Source of the DNA: Haloparvum alkalitolerans
GTDB taxonomy: Archaea > Halobacteriota > Halobacteria > Halobacteriales > Haloferacaceae
Direction of reading: 5' to 3'
Assembly (NCBI RefSeq): GCF_050122995.1
Contig: NZ_JBNLIA010000003.1
Location: 248,001 to 312,000, forward strand
Length of the DNA: 64,000 nucleotides
The first letter of the stretch is position 1; each line of letters opens with the position of its first letter. The position numbers and the translations under genes were made by a program. A model generated the notes under the pieces. The model saw only the letters and a program-made list of their open reading frames with translations. It made no database searches and had not been told where the DNA came from. Positions 49,234 to 57,479 of this stretch are shown piece after piece.

Positions 49234-49573
49234 GACGGCTGCTGATGCGGTGACGGTGCGGTCGCGGTGCGGTCGCGGTGCGGTGGCGGGGCGGTGGCGG
49301 GGCGGTGACGGGGCGGTGACGGGGCGGTGGCGGGGCGGTGACGGGGCGGTGACGGGGCGGTGGCGGGGCGGTGCTGTGGCGGGGCGGTTTTCTGTCGCGG
49401 TGGCGGTGCTGTGGCGGTACCGTTCCGTGTCGAGGACGTGGTACCGCGGCGGCGCGAGGGCGCGCAGCGCCCGCAGCGCCGACCGCGGCCCCTTTTTGAT
49501 CGACATTTTTCAAGGGAGTGGTCAAGCCGGCGCTTCGCGCCGGCGCGACCCGACCGCAGAAAAAGGTCGGATA
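49234..49573. other. Intergenic region between convergent genes with G-rich repeats
   Basis: These 340 bases hold an 11-bp tandem array (49280-49367) flanked by looser GCGGT-rich copies from 49252 to about 49420, then a GC-rich stretch and a CCTTTTTGAT-type T-rich segment near 49491 that might end transcription. No coding frame looks real. Confidence 0.7.
49280..49367. repeat. 11-bp G-rich tandem array, eight units
   Basis: Units GCGGTGGCGGG or GCGGTGACGGG start every 11 bases at 49280, 49291 and so on to 49357. The order of variants is G-G-A-A-G-A-A-G at the variable base. Runs of four G recur each 11 bases on the plus strand, a regular pattern able to form G-quadruplexes. Confidence 0.92.
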
Positions 49574-50791
49574 TCAGTCCGCACCGAACCGCCGCACTGC
49601 GAACGCCTCGAACGGGGCGGAGTACTGCATCAGCGTCGTCCCGAGCACGCTCATCACGAGCACGTAGCCGACCGCGAAGGCGTAGATGTCGTCCGCGACG
49701 CCCGCAGCCAGCGTGGTGCCGGCTCCCGACAGCGCCAGCGCCGCGATGATCAGGGAGAACTCCCCGCGGGTGACCATCCCGAGCCCCACGCGGGCCGAGC
49801 GGCGCGGGCCGAGGTCGTAGACGCGCCCGCCGAGGTAGCCGGAGACCAGTTTCGTCGGCGTGGTCGCGACGACCGCGACCGCCACGGGGACCGCGACGCC
49901 GCCGAACACTGACGGGTCCGTGACCAGCCCGATCCAGAAGAAGAACACCGCGGCGAAGGTGTCCCGGACCGGCTCCAGCAGGTTCTCGAGGTCGTGGACG
50001 TGGTCCGTCGAGGAGAAGGCCATGCCGACGAAGAACGCCGCGACCGCCTCGCTCACGCCGAGCGCGAGCGCCGCGCCCGCGACGAGGACGGTCGTGCCGA
50101 GCGCCCGGAGGACGGTGAACTCGTTCGATCCCGTGTTCAGCAGGCGCGCGAACCACGCCGTTCCGAAGTACACCGCCAGCAGGAGGAGGAGGATGAACCC
50201 GATCGCGACCCCGACCGAGGTCACGGCCTCGCTCACGTCGCCGCCGCCGAGCACCAGCGCGGACGCGACCGCGAGGTACACCGCGATGAACAGGTCCTCG
50301 TAGACGAGCGTGCCGAGCATCGGCGCCGCCTCGTCGTTGGCGATCCAGCCGAGGTCGATCAGCGACTTGGTGATGATCGCCGACGAGGAGATGTAGACGA
50401 TCCCGGCGGTCAGAAACGCCGCCAGCGGGTCGCGGAACAGCGCGAAGCCGACCAGCAGCCCGACGCCGAAGTTGATCGCGAGGTCGATCCCCCCCGCGCG
50501 GCCGATCCGCTCGCGGCTCTCGATCAGGCGGTCGAGGTTGAACTCCAGCCCGAGGAAGAACAGCAGCAGGACGATCCCGAGTTCGGCGCCCACCGCGATG
50601 AACTCGCTCTCCTGGATGTACACCGTTCCGACGACCGGTAGCGCGAGCTCCCCGACGACGTGCGGGCCGAGCAGCATGCCGACCACGATGTAGAAGGGGA
50701 TCACCGACTGGCCGAGCCGGTTCGCGAGCGCGCCGACCGCCGCGACCGCACCGAAGAGGACGCCCACCTCCAACAGCAGCGCGTCAGCCAT
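49574..50791 (-). CDS. Cation:proton antiporter, CPA2/KefB type membrane subunit
   Basis: A 405-residue membrane protein with about 12 helices, in the monovalent cation:proton antiporter-2 family. LGIVLLLFFLGLEFNLDRLI, LTAGIVYISSSAIITKSLIDLG and YEDLFIAVYLAVASALVL are family landmarks, and GLGMVTRGEFSLIIAALALSGAG carries the conserved Arg-Gly-Glu motif. It exchanges K+ or Na+ for H+, key to ion balance in a halophile. Its partner is the TrkA-C protein encoded 27 bases upstream (50818-51318), giving a two-subunit KhtTU-like system. Start ATG 50791. Confidence 0.92.
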   Translation of the reverse strand: MADALLLEVGVLFGAVAAVGALANRLGQSVIPFYIVVGMLLGPHVVGELALPVVGTVYIQESEFIAVGAELGIVLLLFFLGLEFNLDRLIESRERIGRAGGIDLAINFGVGLLVGFALFRDPLAAFLTAGIVYISSSAIITKSLIDLGWIANDEAAPMLGTLVYEDLFIAVYLAVASALVLGGGDVSEAVTSVGVAIGFILLLLLAVYFGTAWFARLLNTGSNEFTVLRALGTTVLVAGAALALGVSEAVAAFFVGMAFSSTDHVHDLENLLEPVRDTFAAVFFFWIGLVTDPSVFGGVAVPVAVAVVATTPTKLVSGYLGGRVYDLGPRRSARVGLGMVTRGEFSLIIAALALSGAGTTLAAGVADDIYAFAVGYVLVMSVLGTTLMQYSAPFEAFAVRRFGAD

Positions 50792-50817
50792 CGAGGGTCA
50801 CCCCCGAGCGCCCCGCC

Positions 50818-51318
50818 TCACTCACGGTCCACCGGACGCGACAGCATCGTCTCGAGTTCCTCGACGCTCTCGCGGTCGCCGACGACGATGAGCGTGTCCC
50901 CCACCAGCAGTTCCGTCTCCGGACCGGGACTCGCGAGCACGTCGTCGCCGCGCTGAATGGTGACGACCGAGGCGCCGGTCTTCGCGCGCAGGTCGGCGTC
51001 GCCCAGGGTCTCGCCCGCGAGCGGCGACCCCTCGTCCACCTCGAACCACTCGATCAGCGCGCCGCCGGGCAGCAGCGCGTCGGGCGCGTCGGGCGACTCC
51101 ACGGGCTGGAAGTAGGCCCCTTCGAGGATCGTCCCGACGGTCCGCGCGAGCTGGTCGGTCAGCTCGAACAGCTTCTCGGAGTCGGCGTCCGCGGACGCCC
51201 GTTTGTACACCTCGCGACGCCCGCTGTTGTGCGTGAGCACGACCAGCGTCTCGCCGCCCCCGAGGTCGATCTCGTGTTTCTTGCCGACCCCGGGCAGTTC
51301 CGTCTCGGTAACTGGCAT
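50818..51318 (-). CDS. TrkA-C domain regulatory subunit (KhtT-like)
   Basis: A 166-residue soluble protein. The N-terminal half starts MPVTETELPGVGKKHEIDLGG, the KhtT-type opening, and the C-terminal half is a TrkA-C (RCK_C) domain: IEWFEVDEGSPLAGETLGDADLRAKTGASVVTIQRGDDVLASPGPETELLVGDTLIVVGDRE. Such subunits gate K+/H+ antiporters in response to nucleotides or pH. It lies 27 bases before the antiporter gene in the same operon. Start ATG 51318 is chosen because the upstream frame to 51522 is antisense to nucS. Confidence 0.92.
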   Translation of the reverse strand: MPVTETELPGVGKKHEIDLGGGETLVVLTHNSGRREVYKRASADADSEKLFELTDQLARTVGTILEGAYFQPVESPDAPDALLPGGALIEWFEVDEGSPLAGETLGDADLRAKTGASVVTIQRGDDVLASPGPETELLVGDTLIVVGDRESVEELETMLSRPVDRE

Positions 51319-51394
51319 GACGGATCGGTTTCGCCGCCCCGAGTATAAATCGGCCGGGCGCCGGCCGGGTCGACGTCCCGCGCCGAGGGATCGA

Positions 51395-52252
51395 CTACGC
51401 GGCGTCGCTCGGCGCGCCCGCCTCCGCGTCGTCAACTGGCTCCGTGTCGTCGGCCGGCTCCCCGTCGTCGACCGCCTCGTCGCCGGAGTCGCCGGAGTCG
51501 CTGGCCCCCTCGTCCGGGCCATCGGGGGCGTCCTCGTCGGCCGGCGCGACCGACGCGTGGTCGAACCCCTGTTCGGCGAGCAGCTCCGCGGCCCGGTCGG
51601 TGACCGAGGGCGCCACCAGCACGCCGCGGACGGGCTCGTCGTCGCCGAGCTCGCGTTCGAGCGCCGCCACGTAGCGCGCGAGCTGGCTGGCCGCGCTCGG
51701 CCCGACCCGGCGCCGCTTCAGCTCCACGACGACCGGCCGGCCCGCCGCGTCGTAGCCGAACACGTCCATCGGGCCGGCCGCGCTGTCCCGCTCCGTCTCC
51801 ACGGGGTCGAACCCCTCCTCGACGAGGTCGGGATGGTCGAGGACGCGGCGTTTGAGGTCAGCCTCGCTCCCGTGGACGTCGAGGTCGCGTCCGCCGGTGA
51901 CGGCCATCGCCGAGAGCTGGTGGACGGCCGCGAACCGAACCGTCAGGCTCTCGTCGGGGTTCTCGCGCTCGGAGCGGACGCGGAGCCGACCGTCCCGCAC
52001 CGCGGCGCGGTGCTCGGAGCCGGGCGGCTGCCAGTTGACCGGCGTGCGCTGCTCGTCGGTGTGGACCAGCGCCGCGCCGTCCGGCTTGAGGATCAGCAGG
52101 CGGTCGCCGGGGCCGAGCTCCGAGGCGGCCCGTCCCTCGTAGTCGACCTCACAGCGGCCGAAGACGGTGATCAGGTCGCCGCGCTCGAAGGCTGACTCCA
52201 GCTCCCACAGCGCCTCCCGGTGGCTCGGATCGTGGAGGGTCGTAACGCTCAC
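51395..52252 (-). CDS. nucS: NucS/EndoMS mismatch endonuclease
   Basis: RecB-like nuclease that cuts DNA at mismatches or branches, acting with the PCNA clamp in Archaea. The 285-residue protein has the N-terminal DNA-binding/dimer domain (LITVFGRCEVDYEGRAASELGPGDRLLILKPDG, HTDEQRTPVNWQPPGS) and the C-terminal catalytic domain with GPMDVFGYDAAGRPVVVELKRRRVGPSAASQLARY, containing the Asp, Glu and Lys of the RecB motif. An acidic tail of about 50 residues follows. I choose the GTG at 52252 (VSVTTLHDPS), which aligns with family starts. Haloarchaea commonly use this enzyme as a mismatch-repair path. Confidence 0.94.
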   Translation of the reverse strand: MSVTTLHDPSHREALWELESAFERGDLITVFGRCEVDYEGRAASELGPGDRLLILKPDGAALVHTDEQRTPVNWQPPGSEHRAAVRDGRLRVRSERENPDESLTVRFAAVHQLSAMAVTGGRDLDVHGSEADLKRRVLDHPDLVEEGFDPVETERDSAAGPMDVFGYDAAGRPVVVELKRRRVGPSAASQLARYVAALERELGDDEPVRGVLVAPSVTDRAAELLAEQGFDHASVAPADEDAPDGPDEGASDSGDSGDEAVDDGEPADDTEPVDDAEAGAPSDAA

Positions 52253-52356
52253 TGACGGGGATACGCGGTCGAGCGGCAAAAGGGGCGTGACGGGGTGAAT
52301 CCCCCGGATCCTCAGCGCCCGTCAGCTACAACCCGGTTCCGACCGCACCGGACGAC

Positions 52357-52887
52357 ATGGAGTGGGAGGAGTACGCCGCGCTGATGGAGAGCGCCGACTA
52401 CCGCTCGAACGTCCCGAACGTCTTCGCCGACCCCGACCACTTCGCGGCCGCGGTTGTGGACATGCGGGACGCCACCGCGGTCGACCCGGACGCCGTCGCG
52501 GGCATCGACGCGATGGGCTTCATCCCCGGCGCGGCGCTGGCGCGCGCGTTCGACGCCGGCTTCGTCGCGGTCCGGAAGGGGGGCAAACTCCCCATCGCGG
52601 AGGAGCACCGCCTCGCGGACGACTGCGTCGACTGGACCGGGACCGAGAAGACGCTCGAACTCGACCGCCGCATGGTCGCGGACGGCGCGTCGGTCCTGGT
52701 CGTCGACGACTACGTCGAGACGGCCTCGCAGGTCGGCGTGGCGGCCGATCTGCTCGAACGCGCCGGCGCGTCCGTCGCCGGCGTCACCGTCCTCTGTGCG
52801 GTCGAGAACGAGGAGACGCGGTCGCTGGACGCGGAGTACGGTCTCTACTCGGTGAACCCGTGGAACGGCGACGCCGCTACCGAGTGA
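52357..52887 (+). CDS. Phosphoribosyltransferase (adenine/purine type)
   Basis: A 176-residue PRTase. The PRPP-binding loop is VLVVDDYVETASQVGVAADLLERAG; GIDAMGFIPGAALARAF and FVAVRKGGKLPIAEE are typical of the adenine phosphoribosyltransferase branch. It would salvage purine bases by joining them to PRPP. The archaeal branch includes enzymes with adenine or hypoxanthine preference, so base specificity is not assigned. It is divergent from nucS and starts at the ATG 52357 (MEWEEYAALMESADYRSNVP). Length is close to bacterial Apt (about 180 residues). Confidence 0.82.
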   Translation: MEWEEYAALMESADYRSNVPNVFADPDHFAAAVVDMRDATAVDPDAVAGIDAMGFIPGAALARAFDAGFVAVRKGGKLPIAEEHRLADDCVDWTGTEKTLELDRRMVADGASVLVVDDYVETASQVGVAADLLERAGASVAGVTVLCAVENEETRSLDAEYGLYSVNPWNGDAATE

Positions 52888-52938
52888 GAGAAAATCCGAA
52901 AACGTGTCAGTGTGCCGATTCGTCGGGCTCGACGCGCC

Positions 52939-53133
52939 TTACAGGCGCGTCAGGTTCGTCGCGCGCGGGCCCTTGTCGGCCTGCTCGATGTCGAACTCGA
53001 CTTCCTGCCCCTCCTCGAGGTCCGGACCGCCAACGTCCTCCATGTGGAAGAAGACGTCCTCGTCAGCGTCCTCAGTGTCGATAAAGCCGTAACCGCCCGT
53101 GTCGTTGAAGAAATCAACCGTACCGGTTGCCAT
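52939..53133 (-). CDS. cspA: Cold-shock domain protein
   Basis: A 64-residue single cold-shock domain. RNP1-like GGYGFIDTED and RNP2-like DVFFHMEDV motifs bind single-stranded nucleic acid, and the chain begins MATGTVDFFNDTGGYGF, the normal CSD start. Several acidic residues reflect halophilic adaptation. These proteins act as RNA chaperones and can be induced in the cold. Start ATG 53133; the frame upstream is a shadow. A GATAAGG-type A/T element (53161-53167 on plus) lies about 30 bases before it. Confidence 0.95.
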   Translation of the reverse strand: MATGTVDFFNDTGGYGFIDTEDADEDVFFHMEDVGGPDLEEGQEVEFDIEQADKGPRATNLTRL

Positions 53134-53203
53134 TGCAACCAAACAGATGCGGGTCACACGGATAAGGGTTCCGTGTTGGCTGCTAGCGAGAAAAGGGGGC
53201 GTT

Positions 53204-54124
53204 TCAGTCGGACGAGCCCGCGGATAGCGGCGCTTCACGGTCCGAACCCGTCGAGTCGGCCGCCTCCCGCGCCGTCGCGTCGGTCTCGAGGTCGGTCGGA
53301 CCGACGCCCTGCTCGCTCGCGTCCAGCAGCCGCTGGACCGAGGTGGCCAGCGCCACCGCGACGACCACGTCGAAGTGGACCAGCCACATCGCGTCGGTCG
53401 CGACGCCGACCCAGCTCGTTCCGTACGCCAGCACGGCGGCGCTCGCGGCCGCCAGGTCGAGCGAGACCGACCGCTCCGCGAGCGCCGCGCGGGCGCCGTC
53501 GATCATCGGCTTGCCGGCGAAGAACAGCACGATACCCGCCAGCACGCCGATGTTGAGGTGATAGGCGAAGCTCCCGGTCGCCACCAGCTGTTCGTTGAGG
53601 TGCTCGGCGATCGTCGGTCCGAGCAGCCACTCGAAGCGCGCGGGGTACATCACGGCGCCGTACGACGACAGCGCCATCAGGCCGGCCATGATCCCCGCCG
53701 CGAACCGCGCGCCCGCCCACGCGGTCGCCCGCCGGTTCGCGAACGCCTCGCCGCGGCTCGCGACTGGATACCCCACCGCCGCGAACCGACGTTCCAGCGC
53801 GGCCGGTTCGACCGTCGCCGGGTCGTAGTGGACCTGCACGCTCGCGGTCGGCGCGCTGGCGGTCGCGGCGCTCACCCCCTCGATCGCCTCCACGCCCAGT
53901 TCCGCGACCGCCCCGCACCGCCGACAGCCGACGTCGCGCAGTTCGTACACGGTGCTGACGTGGTCGTCCGGAACCGCGGAGACGGAGGGCCCCCGCTCGC
54001 GGTCCCCGGTCGCGAGCGCGCCCGGGTCAGCGCCCGCCTGGGACAGGAGACGCTCGGCGTCCGCACACCGAGGACAGCAGCCGTCCCCGACGGCGGACGC
54101 CCGGTCCGACGTTTCCGAGCTCAT
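53204..54124 (-). CDS. HMA-domain plus four-helix protein, truncated P-type-ATPase-like
   Basis: A 306-residue protein resembling the N-terminal third of a copper-type P1B ATPase. There are two cysteine motifs (CCPRC at 16-20 and CRRC at 67-70), the second in an HMA-like fold (VYELRDVGCRRC...VQVHYDPATVEPAALERRFAAVGYPV). Four helices follow, with the middle FFAGKPMIDGARAALAERSVSLDL like the TM2-TM3 segment of CopA, and FDVVVAVALATSVQRLLDAS like TM4. The chain then ends in a hydrophilic tail; the actuator, CPC helix, DKTGT phosphorylation and ATP-binding domains are missing. The frame is open and there is no continuing gene downstream, so it is not a simple frameshift. It may be a metal-binding or regulatory membrane protein. 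Start ATG 54124. Confidence 0.75.
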   Translation of the reverse strand: MSSETSDRASAVGDGCCPRCADAERLLSQAGADPGALATGDRERGPSVSAVPDDHVSTVYELRDVGCRRCGAVAELGVEAIEGVSAATASAPTASVQVHYDPATVEPAALERRFAAVGYPVASRGEAFANRRATAWAGARFAAGIMAGLMALSSYGAVMYPARFEWLLGPTIAEHLNEQLVATGSFAYHLNIGVLAGIVLFFAGKPMIDGARAALAERSVSLDLAAASAAVLAYGTSWVGVATDAMWLVHFDVVVAVALATSVQRLLDASEQGVGPTDLETDATAREAADSTGSDREAPLSAGSSD

Positions 54125-54254
54125 GTGTGTTAGTCGTACCCACGCGCTCCACGATCTTCAAGCCATCGCCGCAGAGCGGACGGCGCGGTCGGCGGCGCCC
54201 CCGGGTCGACGCGGTCGGCGGTGCGTTGATGGTCGTGGAGCGCCACCCGGATCC

Positions 54255-54737
54255 GTGAGACGGCGACTCTCCACCTACCGGGATCGAACACGAGAGCGGC
54301 TCGAGGAGGCGTTCAGCGAGGACCATCCGCCGCGCGACGTGGCGGCGACGTTCTCGGTCGGGCTCTTCGTCGCCGCGCTCCCGAACTTCGGCCTCGCGCT
54401 GGTCTGTTTCGCGCTGGCCGCCCGGTACCTCGAGCGCGTCAGCAACCTCGCGCTGGTGGCGGTGCTGCTCGTGATGAACCCGCCGGTGAAGTGGGTCATC
54501 TACGGCGTCGGGTTCTGGCTCGGGTCGCGGCTGCTCGGTCCCGTCCCCGGCGTCACGGCCGGCGGCCTGTCGCTCGCGGTCGGGCCGGCGGTGCTCGTGC
54601 GGCTGTTCGTCGGCACCGCGGTCGTCGCGGCGGGCGTCGCGATCGCGGGCCACCTCGCGGCGCTGCGGTTCGTCAGGGAACTCCGGCGTCGCGACATCGA
54701 ACTCGCCGAGGAGGTCGCGGACGCGGTCGCGGAGTGA
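54255..54737 (+). CDS. DUF2062 membrane protein
   Basis: A 160-residue membrane protein of the DUF2062 family: VAATFSVGLFVAALPNFGLALVCFALAARYLERVSNLALVAVLLVMNPPVKW is the conserved block (with NPP after the second helix), and two more helices follow. The family is found in bacteria and archaea without assigned function, often near cell-surface sugar genes. Start is uncertain: the GTG at 54255 (VRRRLSTYRDR) is preferred over the far upstream ATG at 53952, because the region before it is antisense to the HMA gene. Those two genes are divergent. Confidence 0.8.
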   Translation: MRRRLSTYRDRTRERLEEAFSEDHPPRDVAATFSVGLFVAALPNFGLALVCFALAARYLERVSNLALVAVLLVMNPPVKWVIYGVGFWLGSRLLGPVPGVTAGGLSLAVGPAVLVRLFVGTAVVAAGVAIAGHLAALRFVRELRRRDIELAEEVADAVAE

Positions 54738-54829
54738 TCGGAAGTCGCGACGGGACGCCGGACGCCGACTCGGGCCCGTAGAGGGGGCCCAGTCGGAAGG
54801 ATTTAGAGCGCCCCCGGGCTAGTTTACGT

Positions 54830-55291
54830 ATGGCTAACTGTCCGCTCGCCGACGACTGCCCCCAGTTCGAGGAGCAAATTCAGGGGATGGGGTGTCAACA
54901 CTACGGGAACAAGGGCGGCGCCGAGTGGTGCAACCACTACGACATGCCGATCTACGAGCTGAAGGAACAGCCCGTCCAGCCCGGCGAGCAGGTCGTCGTC
55001 GAGGTCGACGACATCCACGAGAGCGGCGCTGGCGTCGGCCGCACCGAGGACGGCTTCATCGTCCTCGTCGACGGCCTCCTCCCGCCCGCCCGCGCCGAGG
55101 TCCGCATCCACCGCGTCAAGTCCAGCCACGCCACCGCACAGGAGGTCGTCGAACGCCTCCCCGAGGAGGAGGAAGGGGACGAGGAGGGCGAGGGCGCCGA
55201 CGAGGGCGAGGGCGACGAGGCGGAACGCGACGGTCCGAGCCGCCCCGACCGCGAACGCCTCGGCAGCCGCGAGGACTTCTGGGGCCAGTAG
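54830..55291 (+). CDS. TRAM-domain protein with N-terminal Cys-rich segment
   Basis: A 153-residue protein: N-terminal NCPLADDCPQFEEQIQGMGCQHYGN...WCNHY has four cysteines plus histidines and looks metal-binding; a TRAM domain (VVVEVDDIHESGAGVGRTEDGFIVLVDGLLPPARAEVRIHRVKSSHATAQEVV) follows; and a strongly acidic Glu/Gly-rich tail runs to the C-terminal REDFWGQ. TRAM domains bind RNA, and archaeal TRAM proteins can act as RNA chaperones. A TTTAGAGC element about 27 bases upstream of the ATG at 54830 fits a leaderless start. Confidence 0.86.
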   Translation: MANCPLADDCPQFEEQIQGMGCQHYGNKGGAEWCNHYDMPIYELKEQPVQPGEQVVVEVDDIHESGAGVGRTEDGFIVLVDGLLPPARAEVRIHRVKSSHATAQEVVERLPEEEEGDEEGEGADEGEGDEAERDGPSRPDRERLGSREDFWGQ

Positions 55292-55463
55292 CGGCACCCG
55301 TACCCCCGACCCAGACCAGCGAACAGTTAGCACTCCGTTTTGCGGACCGGTCCGTCCACGACTCCCCACGCGAGGGTCCACGCGAAGTCGGAGCCGACCG
55401 GGCTATCAGTCGTGATACTCGCCGCGCTACCTTTTTATTACAGCATCGGCCCACCGAATCGTT

Positions 55464-55919
55464 ATGGATCGATATCCCGATCCCGACGTTACGGAACTGG
55501 CCGGCGTCCTCGACCGACGCCTCGAAGCGCTCCTCATCGACGGCCTGCTGGTCGTCGGGGTCATCGGACTGCTCGGATACGTGGGCGGCGCGCTCCTGAT
55601 CGAGGGCTCGTTCGGCGGCTTCGGCGGCTTTCTGGTCGCGGTGCAGTTCATCTCGCCGGTCGTCCTGCTCGGTTATCAGACGGTCTTCGAGGGGTACTAC
55701 GGACAGACGCTCGGCAAGCGGTACCGCGACATCGTCGTCGTCACCGAGGACGGCGACGACTGCACGTGGGTGGCCGCGGTCGTTCGCAACCTCCTTCGGA
55801 TCGTCGACGCCCTGCCCGCGTTCTACCTCGTCGGCGTCCTCGTCGCCTACGTCTCCGACGAACACCAGCGACTCGGGGACCTCGCGGCCGGTACGCGCGT
55901 CGTGAACGTCGACGAGTAG
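55464..55919 (+). CDS. RDD-family membrane protein
   Basis: A 151-residue membrane protein with the RDD signature: an early LDRRLEALLIDGLLVVGVIGLLGY (Arg followed by Asp), then helix two (SPVVLLGYQTVFEG) with YGQTLGKRYRDIVVV, the conserved GQTLGKR motif, and a final helix region. RDD proteins have no agreed function; some are linked to compatible-solute or sodium transport. Here the start ATG 55464 follows CTTTTTATTAC at about -30, so expression from its own promoter is likely. No partner gene is adjacent on the strand. Confidence 0.88.
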   Translation: MDRYPDPDVTELAGVLDRRLEALLIDGLLVVGVIGLLGYVGGALLIEGSFGGFGGFLVAVQFISPVVLLGYQTVFEGYYGQTLGKRYRDIVVVTEDGDDCTWVAAVVRNLLRIVDALPAFYLVGVLVAYVSDEHQRLGDLAAGTRVVNVDE

Positions 55920-55962
55920 CTCGGCCGCGCCGTTTTATGCCGTCGCGCGGGCGCTCCGGCGA

Positions 55963-56412
55963 CTACGCGCCTCCAACGTCCCGCCTCGTGTGCCACCACG
56001 CCCACAGGATCAAAACCCCCTGCAGCGGAAGCCGAACCCACGCCGCGACCCGGGCGAGGCCCGCGTAGCGGTCGGGGACGAGTTCGGCCGCCACGCCGTC
56101 GGTGGCCATGTAGACGTTCGCCGGAAAGACTGCCAGCAGCAGCGCGACGATGCCCCACGCCGACGCTCGGCGGGTTCGCCTGAACAGCACGCCGACGCCC
56201 AGAACGACCTCGGCGGCGCCGGAGAGGTAGACGAGCGCCCGCGGCCGCGGGAATCGCGGCGGGACGATCCGAGCGAACCGCCGAGGGGCGAGGAAGTGCG
56301 CCACGCCCGCGAGGACGTAGAGGAAGCCCATCAGGTAGCGGAGCGGGCGCTTTCGGCTCGCGGCGTCGGGGAGATCGGGGATCACGCCCCGAACGACGGC
56401 CCCCGGGATCAA
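55963..56412 (-). CDS. DoxX-like membrane protein
   Basis: A 149-residue protein with four predicted helices: LRYLMGFLYVLAGVAHFLAP, ALVYLSGAAEVVLGVGVLF, ASAWGIVALLLAVFPANVYMA and LPLQGVLILWAWW. The LAGVAHF, SGAAEVVLG and PANVYM segments place it in the DoxX/MauE-like superfamily. Family members are thought to aid quinone or thiosulfate oxidation in some species, but most are unassigned. Start ATG 56412. It is convergent with the RDD gene and divergent from the ferredoxin gene. Confidence 0.83.
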   Translation of the reverse strand: MIPGAVVRGVIPDLPDAASRKRPLRYLMGFLYVLAGVAHFLAPRRFARIVPPRFPRPRALVYLSGAAEVVLGVGVLFRRTRRASAWGIVALLLAVFPANVYMATDGVAAELVPDRYAGLARVAAWVRLPLQGVLILWAWWHTRRDVGGA

Positions 56413-56474
56413 GACCGTTACCCCGGCTCCGTCACCGACCGGCGAGCCCCACCATCTTTGGCCCGTCGTGACGT

Positions 56475-56804
56475 ATGCAAACGCAGATCATGCCAACGGT
56501 ACACTACCGCGGCGAGGAGATCGAGTGCGAGGAGGGAGCGGTGCTGCGCGACGTGCTACAGGAAGCGGGGCTCTCCGTCTACAACGGAAAGGCCGAGACG
56601 TTCAACTGCCGGGGGACGGGCTCGTGTGGCACCTGCGCGGTGCAGGTCGACGGGGAGGTGAGCGAGCCGTCACGCAAGGAGCGGATCCGCCTCTCGATGC
56701 CGCCGCACCACCCGAGTCACGACGTGCGACTCGCCTGTCAGACCCGGGTCGAGGGAGACGTGGAGGTGACGAAAGGGGACGGCCTCTGGGGTCAGCACGT
56801 CTGA
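56475..56804 (+). CDS. Soluble plant-type [2Fe-2S] ferredoxin
   Basis: A 109-residue ferredoxin. FNCRGTGSCGTCAVQV and LACQTRVEGD hold four cysteines in the plant-type order. The N-terminal part VHYRGEEIECEEGAVLRDVLQEAGLSVYNG is the beta-grasp core. It lacks the halophilic 30-residue acidic insertion of the main haloarchaeal ferredoxin, so it is a distinct, minor ferredoxin. Its redox partner is not evident in the window. The first ATG is 56475; a second at 56490 (MPTVHYRG) aligns better with the fold and may be the actual start. Confidence 0.9.
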   Translation: MQTQIMPTVHYRGEEIECEEGAVLRDVLQEAGLSVYNGKAETFNCRGTGSCGTCAVQVDGEVSEPSRKERIRLSMPPHHPSHDVRLACQTRVEGDVEVTKGDGLWGQHV

Positions 56805-56958
56805 TCGAGCGAAAGCGCCCGCCCCTGCGGGGGTCGCGGTTTCCAGCGTGAACCGGTACGCTGTGCGGACGGCGACCGCTCGGCACCGCAGCGCGATGTC
56901 GACGGGGTGAGACGGAACCCTGCCAAAGTATAACTCGCTCGGGTCGCCAGTCGTCACA

Positions 56959-57477
56959 ATGACGGACAGCGAGTATCGGGAGCGATACCGTTCTGTTTCG
57001 AACCGGTACCGGGACCTACGGGCGTTCGTGGAGAACTCGCGGCACGCCGACCGCGAAGAAGTCGTTTCGATCCTCGACACACAGTCGCAACTGCTCGAGA
57101 CGATCGGAGAGATGCTCGAGGAGTACGAGGCGGTCGTCGAACTGGTCGACGACCACGACCAGAAGCTCGATCGGCTCGAAGCGAAGGCCGAGACGGTGAA
57201 CGGGCTGTCGGACGAGAACCTCGTCGAAGCCGTCGAGACGGAACGGACGGAGTCCCGAGAGCTGGGGGCGATGGTCGAACGGGTCGAGCAACAGCTCGAC
57301 CAGCGACTCGACGCCATCGATCAAAACGTCACCGACCTGGGCAAGACGCTCGCCACCACCGACGTGTACGACCCGACCGCGGGGTCGACGGACGACATCG
57401 ATCCGACGGAGAAGGCGGACCTCGACGACATCCTTCAGGACGTGTCTCGCGAGGGCGACGACTGGCACGACCGCTGA
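56959..57477 (+). CDS. Coiled-coil protein of unknown function
   Basis: A 172-residue acidic protein, almost wholly helical with heptad patterns (residues about 10-125: LDTQSQLLETIGEMLEEYEAVVELVDDHDQKLDRLEAKAE and ELGAMVERVEQQLDQRLDAIDQNVTDL), then a disordered Asp/Thr tail. No known family is recognised. It is transcribed from AAAGTATAACT at about -28. The next gene, a transglutaminase-like protein, starts two bases after its stop, so the two are an operon and probably interact. Base use is slightly less GC-rich than in neighbouring genes. Confidence 0.7.
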   Translation: MTDSEYRERYRSVSNRYRDLRAFVENSRHADREEVVSILDTQSQLLETIGEMLEEYEAVVELVDDHDQKLDRLEAKAETVNGLSDENLVEAVETERTESRELGAMVERVEQQLDQRLDAIDQNVTDLGKTLATTDVYDPTAGSTDDIDPTEKADLDDILQDVSREGDDWHDR

Positions 57478-57479
57478 GC

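Noticed and set aside
49252..49430. Possible CRISPR array
   Set aside because: Units are 11 bases and directly adjacent with no unique spacers; no cas genes are in the window.
46834..49506. 890-residue minus-strand frame opposite the HhH-MutS gene
   Set aside because: Mirror frame rich in Arg, Val and Leu; includes the G-rich repeat region as low-complexity Pro/His sequence.
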